Below, in pieces: positions 45,640 through 53,699 of a DNA stretch of 64,000 nucleotides. The stretch's first letter is position 1, and every line of letters begins with the position of its first letter. The DNA is from Thermosynechococcaceae cyanobacterium Okahandja. GTDB lineage: Bacteria; Cyanobacteriota; Cyanobacteriia; Thermosynechococcales; Thermosynechococcaceae. The notes beneath the pieces were generated by a model. It was given only the letters and a program-made list of their open reading frames with translations. It was not told the origin of the DNA and made no database searches. The position numbers were made by a program, and so were the translations under genes. The DNA is taken from positions 620,001-684,000 of the forward strand of contig CP136945.1 of NCBI GenBank assembly GCA_041530395.1. Reading direction: 5' to 3'.

Positions 45640-46837
45640 CCACGACGGGATAGGCAAAATGCTCGACCGCAAAGGCACGGGCATACTCACAGAGTTGGGC
45701 ATGGCGCTCTCGATCCTCGATGACCCATTGAATGCCCTGAGCTAAATCAGCCACCTCAAAGGGAGTGGCCAAGTAGCCGCTTTGCTGATGGGTGACAATA
45801 TCCGGCAGGCCGCCAATGTGAAAAGCAACTACTGGTGTCCCGCAGGCGATCGCCTCTGAGGCTGTTTGCCCAAAAGCCTCTTGTCGTGAGGGAACAACCA
45901 TTACATCAGCAGCACTATAGAGAACTCGCAAAGTAAGATCATCGTAAAGATGCCCAGTGTAATGGATTGGGAACCCCAAATCTGGCGGTTGAGCAGGCTG
46001 CCGCTCACCAAAAACAACCAGTTCTAAATCCGAAACATGCCCCCGCAGATGCTGCAAGGCAGCTTGCAATAGATCAAAGCCCTTGCGCGGGTCTTGAGTA
46101 CCCCCTATTGCACCAAATAGTACCAAGCTTATCTCTTGCGGTAAGTTTAGTAGCTCGCGGGCTAATTTACAATTCAGGGGCTGCCAAACGTCAGTATTGA
46201 TCGGGTAGGGAATCACCGTCACGGGCCAATCATGCATTAAGGAACTTTGACGGACACATTCTGCCAACCACCGACTAGAAGTTACCAATTGAATTGGCCG
46301 TTGCCAGTGCTTACATTTGCGCTGCCATGTCCAGCGATTGAGATCAAACCCTTGCTCATAGGTAGGGCGGTTCTTTTTATGATAACCCTCCTGCCAACGG
46401 CAATCTTCGGTATAGTGCTCTGCGCCGCAAAATGCCCACATATCGTGCAGTGTCCAAACAAGGGGCTTCTGCAAACGGCCAATATCCGCAATTGAGAGCA
46501 TTTCATTTTGTACCCAGTGCAGGTGCAACACATCTGCAGGACTGGCATTAAGATCGCGGACTCGACCAGAAGGTAACATAGCCGGAGAATGTAGGACTTG
46601 ATTCTCTGTTTTAAAAAAGGGGCGGTAAAGCTGCCCTATATAGGGTCGAATTAAAGCAAACCTTTTTTTCAGTTTTCCTTGAGGAGCTTCAACTGTCCAA
46701 TCCCCTGCCTTGGCCACATCCACTGCCATACTTGAGTTGATACCAATATGACGTAGGGAATAGTGAATACGGTAAGCTGCCCGACAAGCACCACCAACAA
46801 TGTCAAAGGTACTTAAGTGTAAAATGCGTAAGGGCAT
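45569..46837 (-). CDS. GT4-family glycosyltransferase (surface glycan)
   Basis: 422 residues from ATG at 46837, 8 bases after the methyltransferase stop; the frame continues upstream but only through that gene. GT-B features: ILHLSTFDIVGGACRAAYRI at the start, LFGAIGGTQDPRKGFDLL near the donor site and VPSRQEAFGQTASEAIACGT as the EX7E region. Likely adds a sugar during polysaccharide synthesis. Base composition is between the AT-rich block upstream and the core genome. Its 3' end runs 71 bases into the HDAC-like gene on the other strand. Confidence 0.9.
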   Translation of the reverse strand: MPLRILHLSTFDIVGGACRAAYRIHYSLRHIGINSSMAVDVAKAGDWTVEAPQGKLKKRFALIRPYIGQLYRPFFKTENQVLHSPAMLPSGRVRDLNASPADVLHLHWVQNEMLSIADIGRLQKPLVWTLHDMWAFCGAEHYTEDCRWQEGYHKKNRPTYEQGFDLNRWTWQRKCKHWQRPIQLVTSSRWLAECVRQSSLMHDWPVTVIPYPINTDVWQPLNCKLARELLNLPQEISLVLFGAIGGTQDPRKGFDLLQAALQHLRGHVSDLELVVFGERQPAQPPDLGFPIHYTGHLYDDLTLRVLYSAADVMVVPSRQEAFGQTASEAIACGTPVVAFHIGGLPDIVTHQQSGYLATPFEVADLAQGIQWVIEDRERHAQLCEYARAFAVEHFAYPVVAKQYLAVYESVLERHRSQPQPEP

Positions 46838-46845
46838 AGTACCGT

Positions 46846-47688
46846 TCACTTCATTGCTTCCACATACATTGAAGAGCAACCTTTTCGAGGAGTTCCATCA
46901 GAATTTATATCCAGAGGAAACAAAGGAAAGTCAGGAATATTCGATGTATTGTAGCTGAGCTTCTGAATATCTCTAAAACCCACCTCAGTCAGCTTATTTG
47001 ATAAGGTATAAAAATCCCACATCCATGCATGTTTCTCACCAATACTACAGTAGCTAATATTTTGCTCTCGGAATGCTCTAGGTAGAAGGCTTGTAATAAA
47101 ACTAATCCATAAACTAGCCACTCTTCGATTTATTTTTTGTAAGGTTAATCTCTTGAATTTATCGAGAATTCTATTATCAGAATGGAAATGAGAATATGAA
47201 TTCAATATATCTTCTCCCATTCTATATCTAACATAATCAATCATATATTGAGAATGCTGTTCATTCTCAGCCAAATCTCTATAGTACCTACCCAGTCGGC
47301 CTCCGCTTTCTGTTCTGACACACTGATCTAGTAGCTCAATGATACAAAAATTAGCCTTCTCATGTTCTCCTTTTTTTCTCTGTTCTAGATACTCTTGGCA
47401 AATATTCTCTAAATCTGGAACAACAAGTCTGATGATGCCATTTTTTTGCAGAATCCTATAACACTCAGCAAGGAATTTATCAACTTTTTCATAGGGAATA
47501 TGTTCTAGGAAATGGGATGAGTAAGCAAACTTTATGGATTCATCAAGAAGAGGTAGCTTACCCAATAAATTAGCTTGTCTTACCGATGAATCACAGGGAG
47601 AGAAGTCAAGATTTAACCATAAATCATCATCAATAAAGCAATCACCACACCCAAGATTAATATATAAAATTTTCTCTAGATTTTTCAT
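46846..47688 (-). CDS. SAM-dependent methyltransferase
   Basis: 280 residues. The class I SAM motif is LYINLGCGDCFIDDDLWLNLD; then FAYSSHFLEHIPYEKVDKFL and GIIRLVVPDLENICQEYL, typical of Methyltransf_11-type enzymes in polysaccharide loci. The target is probably a sugar or lipid-linked glycan, judged only from context. The gene is AT-rich with no HIP1 sites and codons ending in A or T, unlike most of the window, which suggests transfer. Between two glycosyltransferase-type genes on the same strand. Confidence 0.85.
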   Translation of the reverse strand: MKNLEKILYINLGCGDCFIDDDLWLNLDFSPCDSSVRQANLLGKLPLLDESIKFAYSSHFLEHIPYEKVDKFLAECYRILQKNGIIRLVVPDLENICQEYLEQRKKGEHEKANFCIIELLDQCVRTESGGRLGRYYRDLAENEQHSQYMIDYVRYRMGEDILNSYSHFHSDNRILDKFKRLTLQKINRRVASLWISFITSLLPRAFREQNISYCSIGEKHAWMWDFYTLSNKLTEVGFRDIQKLSYNTSNIPDFPLFPLDINSDGTPRKGCSSMYVEAMK

Positions 47689-47729
47689 TTTTCTTATTTT
47701 TTATAGATCAAATTATTTATATTTCAATT

Positions 47730-49208
47730 TCACCTAGGCTGTTTATTAAATGAGTTTAATACTGATTTCATTGGTCTAAAAATTAATTTATTTATAAGAT
47801 AATAATTTATTTTTTCTGAAAAAGGATAATAACTTAGGTAAGAATTCATAAAGTAACCTTCAAATATACTAATTGGTTTATAGTATTGATGAGATATTCC
47901 ATGGGTTAAAAAATAAAAACCGTATGGATATGTATTTTCTTTTGGTTTTGCCTCTAAACAATCTGCAAAAATTAATTTTAATGCCTCATTTGAATCTTGA
48001 GGCTCATACACACAGTCAAGCTCTCTATATAAGGCATCACCAAGTAAAACTACTGGCTTACCTAAAAAAGCAGATTCAACCCCAATGGTTGAACCATAGG
48101 TTACAACAACATCAGCACTCTCAGCTAAGGCATATGAGTCAACAATAGAATTAGGTTTTTCAATAAATATATTCTCACTGGTTGACAAGTTTTCCCACCA
48201 GTATCTGTCAGTGTCAGATTTAGAGGCTAAATGAGGATGGATTCGGATAACAAGCTCATATTCTTTATTATTTTTAACTTGCTCGATTAGCCATAGGATG
48301 GCTTCTCTTTGGGATTTGAATATGGGGTGCTCAATGGCATCTTTTACAAAAATATATTCATCATCACTGGATGAGAAATAAACTATTCTTCTATTGAAAT
48401 TTTTTGATCTAAAATAACCTTGCATCTGATCTTTTGTAAAGGAAGTCCAATTGATACCATCCCCTTTTCTCCTTCGATTGAAAAAATCAGAAGCAATTTT
48501 TTGTTTTTCATCAAAGGAATAGGTGGATTTTTTCCAGTATTCCTTTATTTCTCTACGTCTTGATCTTAAATGATGAAGTGGATAATCAAAAATGGCATAT
48601 TTATCAATTGTTGATCCAACCTCATGATATGAAATTGGTACATTTTTTATTCGCGCAGCTTCTGCAATGGCCTTAGATAAGGCAAATCTACCATTATAAG
48701 TTATTATTCTTGAAGGTTGATATTTTTCAATTATTTCTAAGGTTTGCATGAAAACAGAAATTGCAGAAATAAAATAATCGGTAATTAATGTTTTATATTT
48801 TTCTATATCTGGATTACTGTTTTTTGTCTTGAAAACCAATGAACTGGCAACTCCCCAACCAAGGAAAGCATTATGATATTGAAATTTCGACAAATCATCT
48901 AGATTCTTGAAATTGCATATTTCGAGTACTAGATTATTTTTTATAAATAATTTATCTTCTGTGGATTTTGAATTAAAAATCTCGAAATCCAATCCTTGAG
49001 AATGTAATTTTTTCTTAAGGGCAATAATTTTATTTCTTCGATTTCTTAACCAGCCAAGACTTATCTTTGGATATCCATAATCATCAGGATTTTGCTCATC
49101 AATAAAAATAAACTTTACTGGAATTTTATCTTTATGTAAAGATAATGCTATTTCTGCTGATGTTTCAAGATGAGGGCTACATGAAAAGACACTAATTACT
49201 AATTGCAT
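47730..49208 (-). CDS. Capsule-polysaccharide/GT-B-like protein
   Basis: 492 residues. The C-terminal half shows a GT-B phosphate-binding pattern seen in capsule and CDP-glycerol-type transferases: ELVIRIHPHLASKSDTDRY, then DVVVTYGSTIGVESAFLGKP and VVLLGDALYRELD. The N-terminal half has no motif I recognise. Probably builds a surface polysaccharide. Very AT-rich: the 60 bases from 47701 contain only 12 G or C. A TATAAT-like -10 (complement of 49259-49264) lies just upstream, so this may be the promoter of the whole three-gene block. Confidence 0.7.
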   Translation of the reverse strand: MQLVISVFSCSPHLETSAEIALSLHKDKIPVKFIFIDEQNPDDYGYPKISLGWLRNRRNKIIALKKKLHSQGLDFEIFNSKSTEDKLFIKNNLVLEICNFKNLDDLSKFQYHNAFLGWGVASSLVFKTKNSNPDIEKYKTLITDYFISAISVFMQTLEIIEKYQPSRIITYNGRFALSKAIAEAARIKNVPISYHEVGSTIDKYAIFDYPLHHLRSRRREIKEYWKKSTYSFDEKQKIASDFFNRRRKGDGINWTSFTKDQMQGYFRSKNFNRRIVYFSSSDDEYIFVKDAIEHPIFKSQREAILWLIEQVKNNKEYELVIRIHPHLASKSDTDRYWWENLSTSENIFIEKPNSIVDSYALAESADVVVTYGSTIGVESAFLGKPVVLLGDALYRELDCVYEPQDSNEALKLIFADCLEAKPKENTYPYGFYFLTHGISHQYYKPISIFEGYFMNSYLSYYPFSEKINYYLINKLIFRPMKSVLNSFNKQPR

Positions 49209-49319
49209 AGAAACGATTCAAGAACTTTACTCTAGTATTTGATTTTCCACACTATATAATTATAGGCCAACAATATTGCCCCATTATCTACCGAGTAGTA
49301 GGGAGCAGGTAAATCCTTC

Positions 49320-49730
49320 CTACTGCTCTTGAATGCCAAAGGATAACACCCAGCCTTCTAGGTCACTTTGCGTGCGGACTTTGACCCACTCCCCATCGCT
49401 GCTGCGCTCAAGAATGGTCACAATTTCATGAAACTCGACTCCTCCTAAGGCTTCTGCGTCACGGCTGGGCCGATCGCGCACCCGTAAGCCTTCACCGTAG
49501 GTCACCCGTCCTTCCTTAAGGGGGTCAGGGCTGGGTTCCGGGGAGTCGCTGGGGGTGGGCGCTTCAGACTCAGCAACTGGCTGTGGTTGATCCACCTCAA
49601 CATTAGGGCGGGGGGGAGACAATAGCAAGTTAAAAATAAAGGGCGTAATTATGGCGGCAGCCGCCACAACAATGAGGCTTAACCCTAGCAGGGTACCCAA
49701 GAGCCATTGCAGTAAGCGCAGGGGTTTCAT
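49320..49730 (-). CDS. Membrane-anchored bacterial SH3 domain protein
   Basis: 136 residues. One transmembrane span (about 8-34, LLQWLLGTLLGLSLIVVAAA) followed by a Pro/Ser/Glu-rich linker (EAPTPSDSPEPSPDP) and an SH3b domain from about 73 (YGEGLRVRDRPSRDAEALGG, WVKVRTQSDLEGWVL). SH3b domains bind peptidoglycan peptides or protein partners in the periplasm. It starts 3 bases after the ycf46 stop, so it belongs to the yceD-ycf46 unit. Confidence 0.88.
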   Translation of the reverse strand: MKPLRLLQWLLGTLLGLSLIVVAAAAIITPFIFNLLLSPPRPNVEVDQPQPVAESEAPTPSDSPEPSPDPLKEGRVTYGEGLRVRDRPSRDAEALGGVEFHEIVTILERSSDGEWVKVRTQSDLEGWVLSFGIQEQ

Positions 49731-49733
49731 GAG

Positions 49734-51233
49734 TTAGCTGTTAGGGGGAGCAGAGAGCAGGCGCGAAGCAAACCGTGCCCGACCGGAGGCGGCCCACTCT
49801 TGGAGTTGGTGAACCTGTTCGCGGGCCGTGCGCGCCAAGGGAATGATTTCGCTGGCCGCATGGAGTAGGTCATCCGTGGTGAAATCGCGGTCTTGGCTAA
49901 AGGCAAGGTGCATGGCTTCGATAATACATTGCTCAATTTCAGCGCCGGAAAAGTCAATGGTTTCGTAGGCAAGTCGATCCAAATCATAGTGGCCGAGGCG
50001 ATCGCCCCGCACGCGGCTGAGGTGCACTTCAAAAATTGCCCGCCGCTCATCCACACTGGGCAAGCCCACAAAGAAGATTTCATCAAAGCGCCCTTTGCGT
50101 AACAGTTCCGGTGGCAGCACTTGGATATTATTGGCGGTGGCCACCACAAACACTGGCGAGGTCTTCTCGGCGAGCCACGTAATGATGGTGCCAAAGACGC
50201 GGCTACTGGTGCCGCCATCTCCACGACCATCAATCCCCGCAAAAGCTTTGTCCATTTCATCAATCCACAGGACACAGGGTGCCAAAGCCTCGCTAATTTG
50301 GATCATGTCGCGGGTACGCGCTTCCGATTCGCCAACTAGACCGCCAAACAAGCGCCCCACATCTAAACGTAGTAGGGGGAGGTGCCATTGGTGGGCGATC
50401 GCCTTGGCAGTGAGAGACTTACCGGTGCCCTGAATGCCCACGAGAAGCACTCCGCGGGGATAGGGTAAGCCGTAGCGGCGAGCACGCTCTGAAAAAGCCC
50501 CCCCCCGGCGCAGCAACCATTCCTTCAGGTTATCCAGACCACCAATATCGGCAATGGTTTCTTGGGCAGGATAAAAGTCAAGAATTTGTGTTTGCCGTAG
50601 AATTTGCCGCTTTTCTTCCAGAATTAAATCCACATGGCTTGCTTCAAGGCTGCCATTGAGGGCGATCGCCCGGCCAACCACACGGCGAATGCGATCCAGC
50701 GTCAGTCCCTGACAAGCACCAATGAGTTGATCGAGCACGGCTTCCGGCGGCACAGCCCCCAAACTTTGGCAGAGCTTGACAAGTTCAGCGCGAATTTCAT
50801 CGCGGTAGGGCAGCGGAAACTCCACCACCGTGACCACATCCCGCAGTTCGGGGGGCAACTGTAGGGTGGGTGCCAGTAAGATCAGGTTTTTGGGTTGGGA
50901 TTTTAACAGCCGCGCCAAATTCCGCAGCTTACGGGACACCGCCACATCGTCAATAAAGCGATGGAAGTCCCGCAACAGAATCATGGCGGCGGCTGGCGGG
51001 GGCAATTTTTCAATAAACTCGAGGGCTTGGAGAGGATTACGCTTGGCGGTACCTCGGTCATTGGCATTCCCCTGATACCCCTCCACAAAGTCCCAGATGT
51101 AGATGGGGCGCCGGTTTAAGCGCTGACTAATACCCTGAAGAACTCCTTCGAGGCGCTCCTCTTCTGTTGTGGCAACGTACAACAGCGGGTAGCGGGCGCG
51201 CAGTAGCAGTTCTAGGTCAGAATGGGCACTCAC
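49734..51233 (-). CDS. ycf46: AAA+ ATPase of the Ycf46 family
   Basis: 499 residues. The N-terminal half (LELLLRARYPLLYVATTEEE, YIWDFVEGYQG) is special to Ycf46; the AAA+ module has Walker A GIQGTGKSLTAKA, Walker B CVLWIDEMDKAF, and GRFDEIFFVGLPS as the Arg-finger region. Chloroplast-encoded in red algae; in cyanobacteria it has been linked to inorganic carbon use, mechanism unknown. Its start overlaps the yceD stop by 4 bases, and the SH3 gene follows. Confidence 0.93.
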   Translation of the reverse strand: MSAHSDLELLLRARYPLLYVATTEEERLEGVLQGISQRLNRRPIYIWDFVEGYQGNANDRGTAKRNPLQALEFIEKLPPPAAAMILLRDFHRFIDDVAVSRKLRNLARLLKSQPKNLILLAPTLQLPPELRDVVTVVEFPLPYRDEIRAELVKLCQSLGAVPPEAVLDQLIGACQGLTLDRIRRVVGRAIALNGSLEASHVDLILEEKRQILRQTQILDFYPAQETIADIGGLDNLKEWLLRRGGAFSERARRYGLPYPRGVLLVGIQGTGKSLTAKAIAHQWHLPLLRLDVGRLFGGLVGESEARTRDMIQISEALAPCVLWIDEMDKAFAGIDGRGDGGTSSRVFGTIITWLAEKTSPVFVVATANNIQVLPPELLRKGRFDEIFFVGLPSVDERRAIFEVHLSRVRGDRLGHYDLDRLAYETIDFSGAEIEQCIIEAMHLAFSQDRDFTTDDLLHAASEIIPLARTAREQVHQLQEWAASGRARFASRLLSAPPNS

Positions 51234-51727
51234 AATGGTGGGTCAGAACGCTCCAAGGCCGATTGCAGTTGCGCTAGAGCCGCCCAGCGATGGTCCATGG
51301 CAGACTCTACCGCTGCGGGCGGTAAGATGCCACTACACTGGGGATCGCAGTACTGCGGATGGGGAAGCGCCAAGCATAACTGCTGATACAACCAATCTAC
51401 TAAATCAATGTGCCCCGTAGCGGGCAGGGTTTCCACCAAGTCATCCCCGGGATCGGTGGCGGTGGCATCCATGAGCCAGATGAGCTCCTTAGCGGTACAC
51501 TGCAAGCGGTGGTTGTAGTACTGCAAGCAGCGATCGCAACAGAGGGTAATAATGGTCTCAACGTTAGCGGCAAGCTCCAAGTAGGTCTGACGATGACAGA
51601 CGCTAACCACCCCCTGCACTGGCGTTAACGTGGCCAACTCCGGCCATTCCACACGCACCTGCCATTCGTAGGTTTGCGCCGGTAGCCGCAGTAGGTTTGG
51701 GATGGGAAGCCAGTGGGGTTCAGCCAC
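51230..51727 (-). CDS. YceD family (DUF177) 23S rRNA accumulation protein
   Basis: 165 residues. Core motif TLCCDRCLQYYNHRL followed by the acidic ELIWLMDA segment and, near the end, PHPQYCDPQCSGI, the Cys pattern of the YceD/DUF177 family. Homologues influence large-subunit rRNA processing, and a plant relative acts in plastid 23S rRNA. Usually it precedes rpmF, but here the neighbour is ycf46, overlapped by 4 bases. It begins one base from the pixD stop. Confidence 0.88.
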   Translation of the reverse strand: MAEPHWLPIPNLLRLPAQTYEWQVRVEWPELATLTPVQGVVSVCHRQTYLELAANVETIITLCCDRCLQYYNHRLQCTAKELIWLMDATATDPGDDLVETLPATGHIDLVDWLYQQLCLALPHPQYCDPQCSGILPPAAVESAMDHRWAALAQLQSALERSDPPL

Positions 51728-51728
51728 G

Positions 51729-52160
51729 CTAGGTTCCTTGGGACATTAAATAAAGCTCTTTGAGGAATGTAAAACACTGCTGGGCATTCATCGAGGTAGG
51801 TTGAAATGTCGCCGCGGGCGAGTGTTTTAGCCGCAACAGTCGGATGGTGTCGCTGTCCATATCCCCCAGTTGCACCAGTCGCATTGACCAGTTAATAAAC
51901 GTGCGTTCGTCAATCTCCTTGAATTCTATAATTTCAGCACTGTGGTGGCGGGGGTCTTTGAGGATGCGGGCATAGGTTTCGCTAATTTTCTGGCGATCGC
52001 CCTCAAGGGTCTGCAAAAACATGCCATTGCCATAGCAGAGCATCCCCGTAATGCCATCGCGGACATTGTTCACTTCCGACTTGGCCATGATGTCTCGCAA
52101 ATCCGGATAGGCTAGGCCATCAGTGGCCGAACTCAGGTAGAGCAGGCGGTGCAGTCTCAT
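51729..52160 (-). CDS. pixD: BLUF photoreceptor PixD
   Basis: 143 residues from ATG at 52160. The flavin-site residues of BLUF proteins are at the known positions: Tyr8 (LHRLLYLSS), Asn32, Gln50 (YGNGMFLQTLEG), Trp91 and Met93 (INWSMRL). The sequence closely matches TePixD (Tll0078) as I recall. FAD-bound PixD forms decamers and in the dark binds the response regulator PixE; blue light breaks the complex and changes phototaxis. No pixE lies next to it. The two bases to yceD suggest co-transcription with yceD-ycf46-SH3, an unusual tie. Confidence 0.95.
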   Translation of the reverse strand: MRLHRLLYLSSATDGLAYPDLRDIMAKSEVNNVRDGITGMLCYGNGMFLQTLEGDRQKISETYARILKDPRHHSAEIIEFKEIDERTFINWSMRLVQLGDMDSDTIRLLRLKHSPAATFQPTSMNAQQCFTFLKELYLMSQGT

Positions 52161-52320
52161 CAGCAATCCGTTGCAAATCGAACACGATCCCACTATCCCA
52201 CGAAACGGAGCCGCTGTTGCACCCCCAGTACCCACCCTGCAAGAGATCTTTATGTTTGCTGTCAGCTTTTTTTATTGTGGGTTGGTGTGTGGCTGAGGTG
52301 CATCCGCTAGGGCAACCCCC

Positions 52321-52326
52321 TATAAT
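52321..52326 (+). promoter_or_regulatory. -10 element of the ndhK operon
   Basis: Perfect TATAAT 45 bases before the ndhK ATG. No good -35 is seen 16-18 bases upstream, so an activator or an extended context is likely. Confidence 0.45.
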
Positions 52327-52370
52327 TTAATTGTTTTAAGATTTATGGCCGATGTCCCTTGAGGGAACCT

Positions 52371-53084
52371 ATGACCAATACGACCTCGCCTGCCGTTGTT
52401 AACCCCATTGCCCGTCCTGAAGTTCCCCAAGAACTTGCCGAAAACATCATTCTCACCTCCCTAAACGATGTCTATGACTGGGCACGGCTTTCGAGCCTGT
52501 GGCCCCTGATGTACGGTACTGCCTGCTGCTTTATTGAATTTGCCGCCATGATCGGCTCCCGCTTCGACTTTGATCGTTTTGGGCTGGTGCCCCGCAATAG
52601 CCCACGCCAAGCGGATCTCATCATCACCTCTGGCACCATCACCATGAAAATGGCACCCGCCCTTGTGCGCCTCTACGATCAAATGCCTAACCCCAAATAC
52701 GTCATTGCCATGGGTGCCTGTACGATTACCGGTGGCATGTTTAGCTCCGATTCCTACTCGGCAGTGCGCGGTGTCGATAAGCTGATTCCCGTCGATGTCT
52801 ATCTGCCGGGCTGCCCCCCTCGCCCCGAAGCGATTATGGATGCCATTGTGAAACTGCGCAAAAAAATCGCCAACGAGCACCTGAGTGAGCGGGGTAACCT
52901 TGCCCAAACCCACCGCCTCTTTACTGCTAAGCACGCTATGAAGGCAGTGCCCCCCATCCTCACGGGCGAGTACCTGAAGGCACCAACGCGGCAAGCCCCC
53001 CCCGCCGCCCTTGCCGAGGCGATGGGCATTGCGGTGCCTGCCTTGACTGAACAAGTTGCCGAAGCTGCGCCTGCCGCCGAGTAA
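52371..53084 (+). CDS. ndhK: NDH-1 subunit K (4Fe-4S N2 cluster)
   Basis: 237 residues from ATG 52371 (GAGGGAACCT just before; a TTG 12 bases earlier is rejected). N2 cluster ligands are visible: Cys52 and Cys53 in [13 protein letters not shown], Cys117 in [11 protein letters not shown], Cys148 in [11 protein letters not shown]. NdhK sits in the peripheral arm of the thylakoid complex that passes electrons from ferredoxin to plastoquinone. It is not next to ndhC and ndhJ as in most cyanobacteria, but 18 bases before ndhL. Confidence 0.97.
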   Translation: MTNTTSPAVVNPIARPEVPQELAENIILTSLNDVYDWARLSSLWPLMYGTACCFIEFAAMIGSRFDFDRFGLVPRNSPRQADLIITSGTITMKMAPALVRLYDQMPNPKYVIAMGACTITGGMFSSDSYSAVRGVDKLIPVDVYLPGCPPRPEAIMDAIVKLRKKIANEHLSERGNLAQTHRLFTAKHAMKAVPPILTGEYLKAPTRQAPPAALAEAMGIAVPALTEQVAEAAPAAE

Positions 53085-53102
53085 ACCACTACGGAGAATG
53101 CC

Positions 53103-53333
53103 ATGGACCTTTCAACCGACTTACTGGTATGGGCTGTTTACGCTGGGTTGGCGGGGCTGTACCTGTTCATTTTGCCCGCCCTCACCTATGCCTACCTCAA
53201 CAGCCGCTGGTATGTAGCTGGCTCCTTTGAGCGTGCCTTTATGTACTTCTTGCTGCTCTTTTTCTTTCCGGGGATGCTACTGTTGGCACCCTTCCTCAAC
53301 TTCCGTCCGCAGCCTCGTTCCATCGAGCCTTAA
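53103..53333 (+). CDS. ndhL: NDH-1 subunit L
   Basis: 76 residues with two membrane spans (LLVWAVYAGLAGLYLFILPA and FMYFLLLFFFPGMLLLAPFL). NdhL is an oxygenic-phototroph-specific subunit that helps hold the ferredoxin-side arm and is needed for inorganic-carbon transport in Synechocystis. Lies between ndhK and a DUF3007 gene with tight spacing. Confidence 0.95.
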   Translation: MDLSTDLLVWAVYAGLAGLYLFILPALTYAYLNSRWYVAGSFERAFMYFLLLFFFPGMLLLAPFLNFRPQPRSIEP

Positions 53334-53338
53334 AGTCG

Positions 53339-53662
53339 ATGCGTCGCATTGATGTTCTGGGCATTGGTATCGGGGTCTTTTTTACCGGTGGCCTACTCTA
53401 CGCCGGTCTGCGGCTGCTGGGGCTAGAGCCTACCCAAGCGGGGATTTGGAGCCAAGGCATTTTTGTGCTAGGGGTCATGGGGTGGCTGGCCACTTATTTG
53501 CTGCGGGTGTTCACGGGCAAGATGACCTACCACCAGCAACTGAACGACTACGAGGAGGCCGTCCTCACCCAGCGGCTAGCGGAACTTTCACCGGAAGAGT
53601 TGGCGGCTCTGGAAGCGGAAATTGCTGCGGACACTTCTGCCACGCCCGAAAGCGATCCCTAA
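53339..53662 (+). CDS. DUF3007 membrane protein
   Basis: 107 residues with two hydrophobic segments (VLGIGIGVFFTGGLLYAGLR and GIFVLGVMGWLATYLL) and a charged C-terminal tail (YHQQLNDYEEAVLTQRL). DUF3007 is often found after ndhL and could assist NDH-1 assembly; this is guilt by association. Starts 5 bases after ndhL. Confidence 0.85.
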   Translation: MRRIDVLGIGIGVFFTGGLLYAGLRLLGLEPTQAGIWSQGIFVLGVMGWLATYLLRVFTGKMTYHQQLNDYEEAVLTQRLAELSPEELAALEAEIAADTSATPESDP

Positions 53663-53699
53663 TCGCAGGATAATAGGGGCAGATTTCTGCGGCGTTGCT

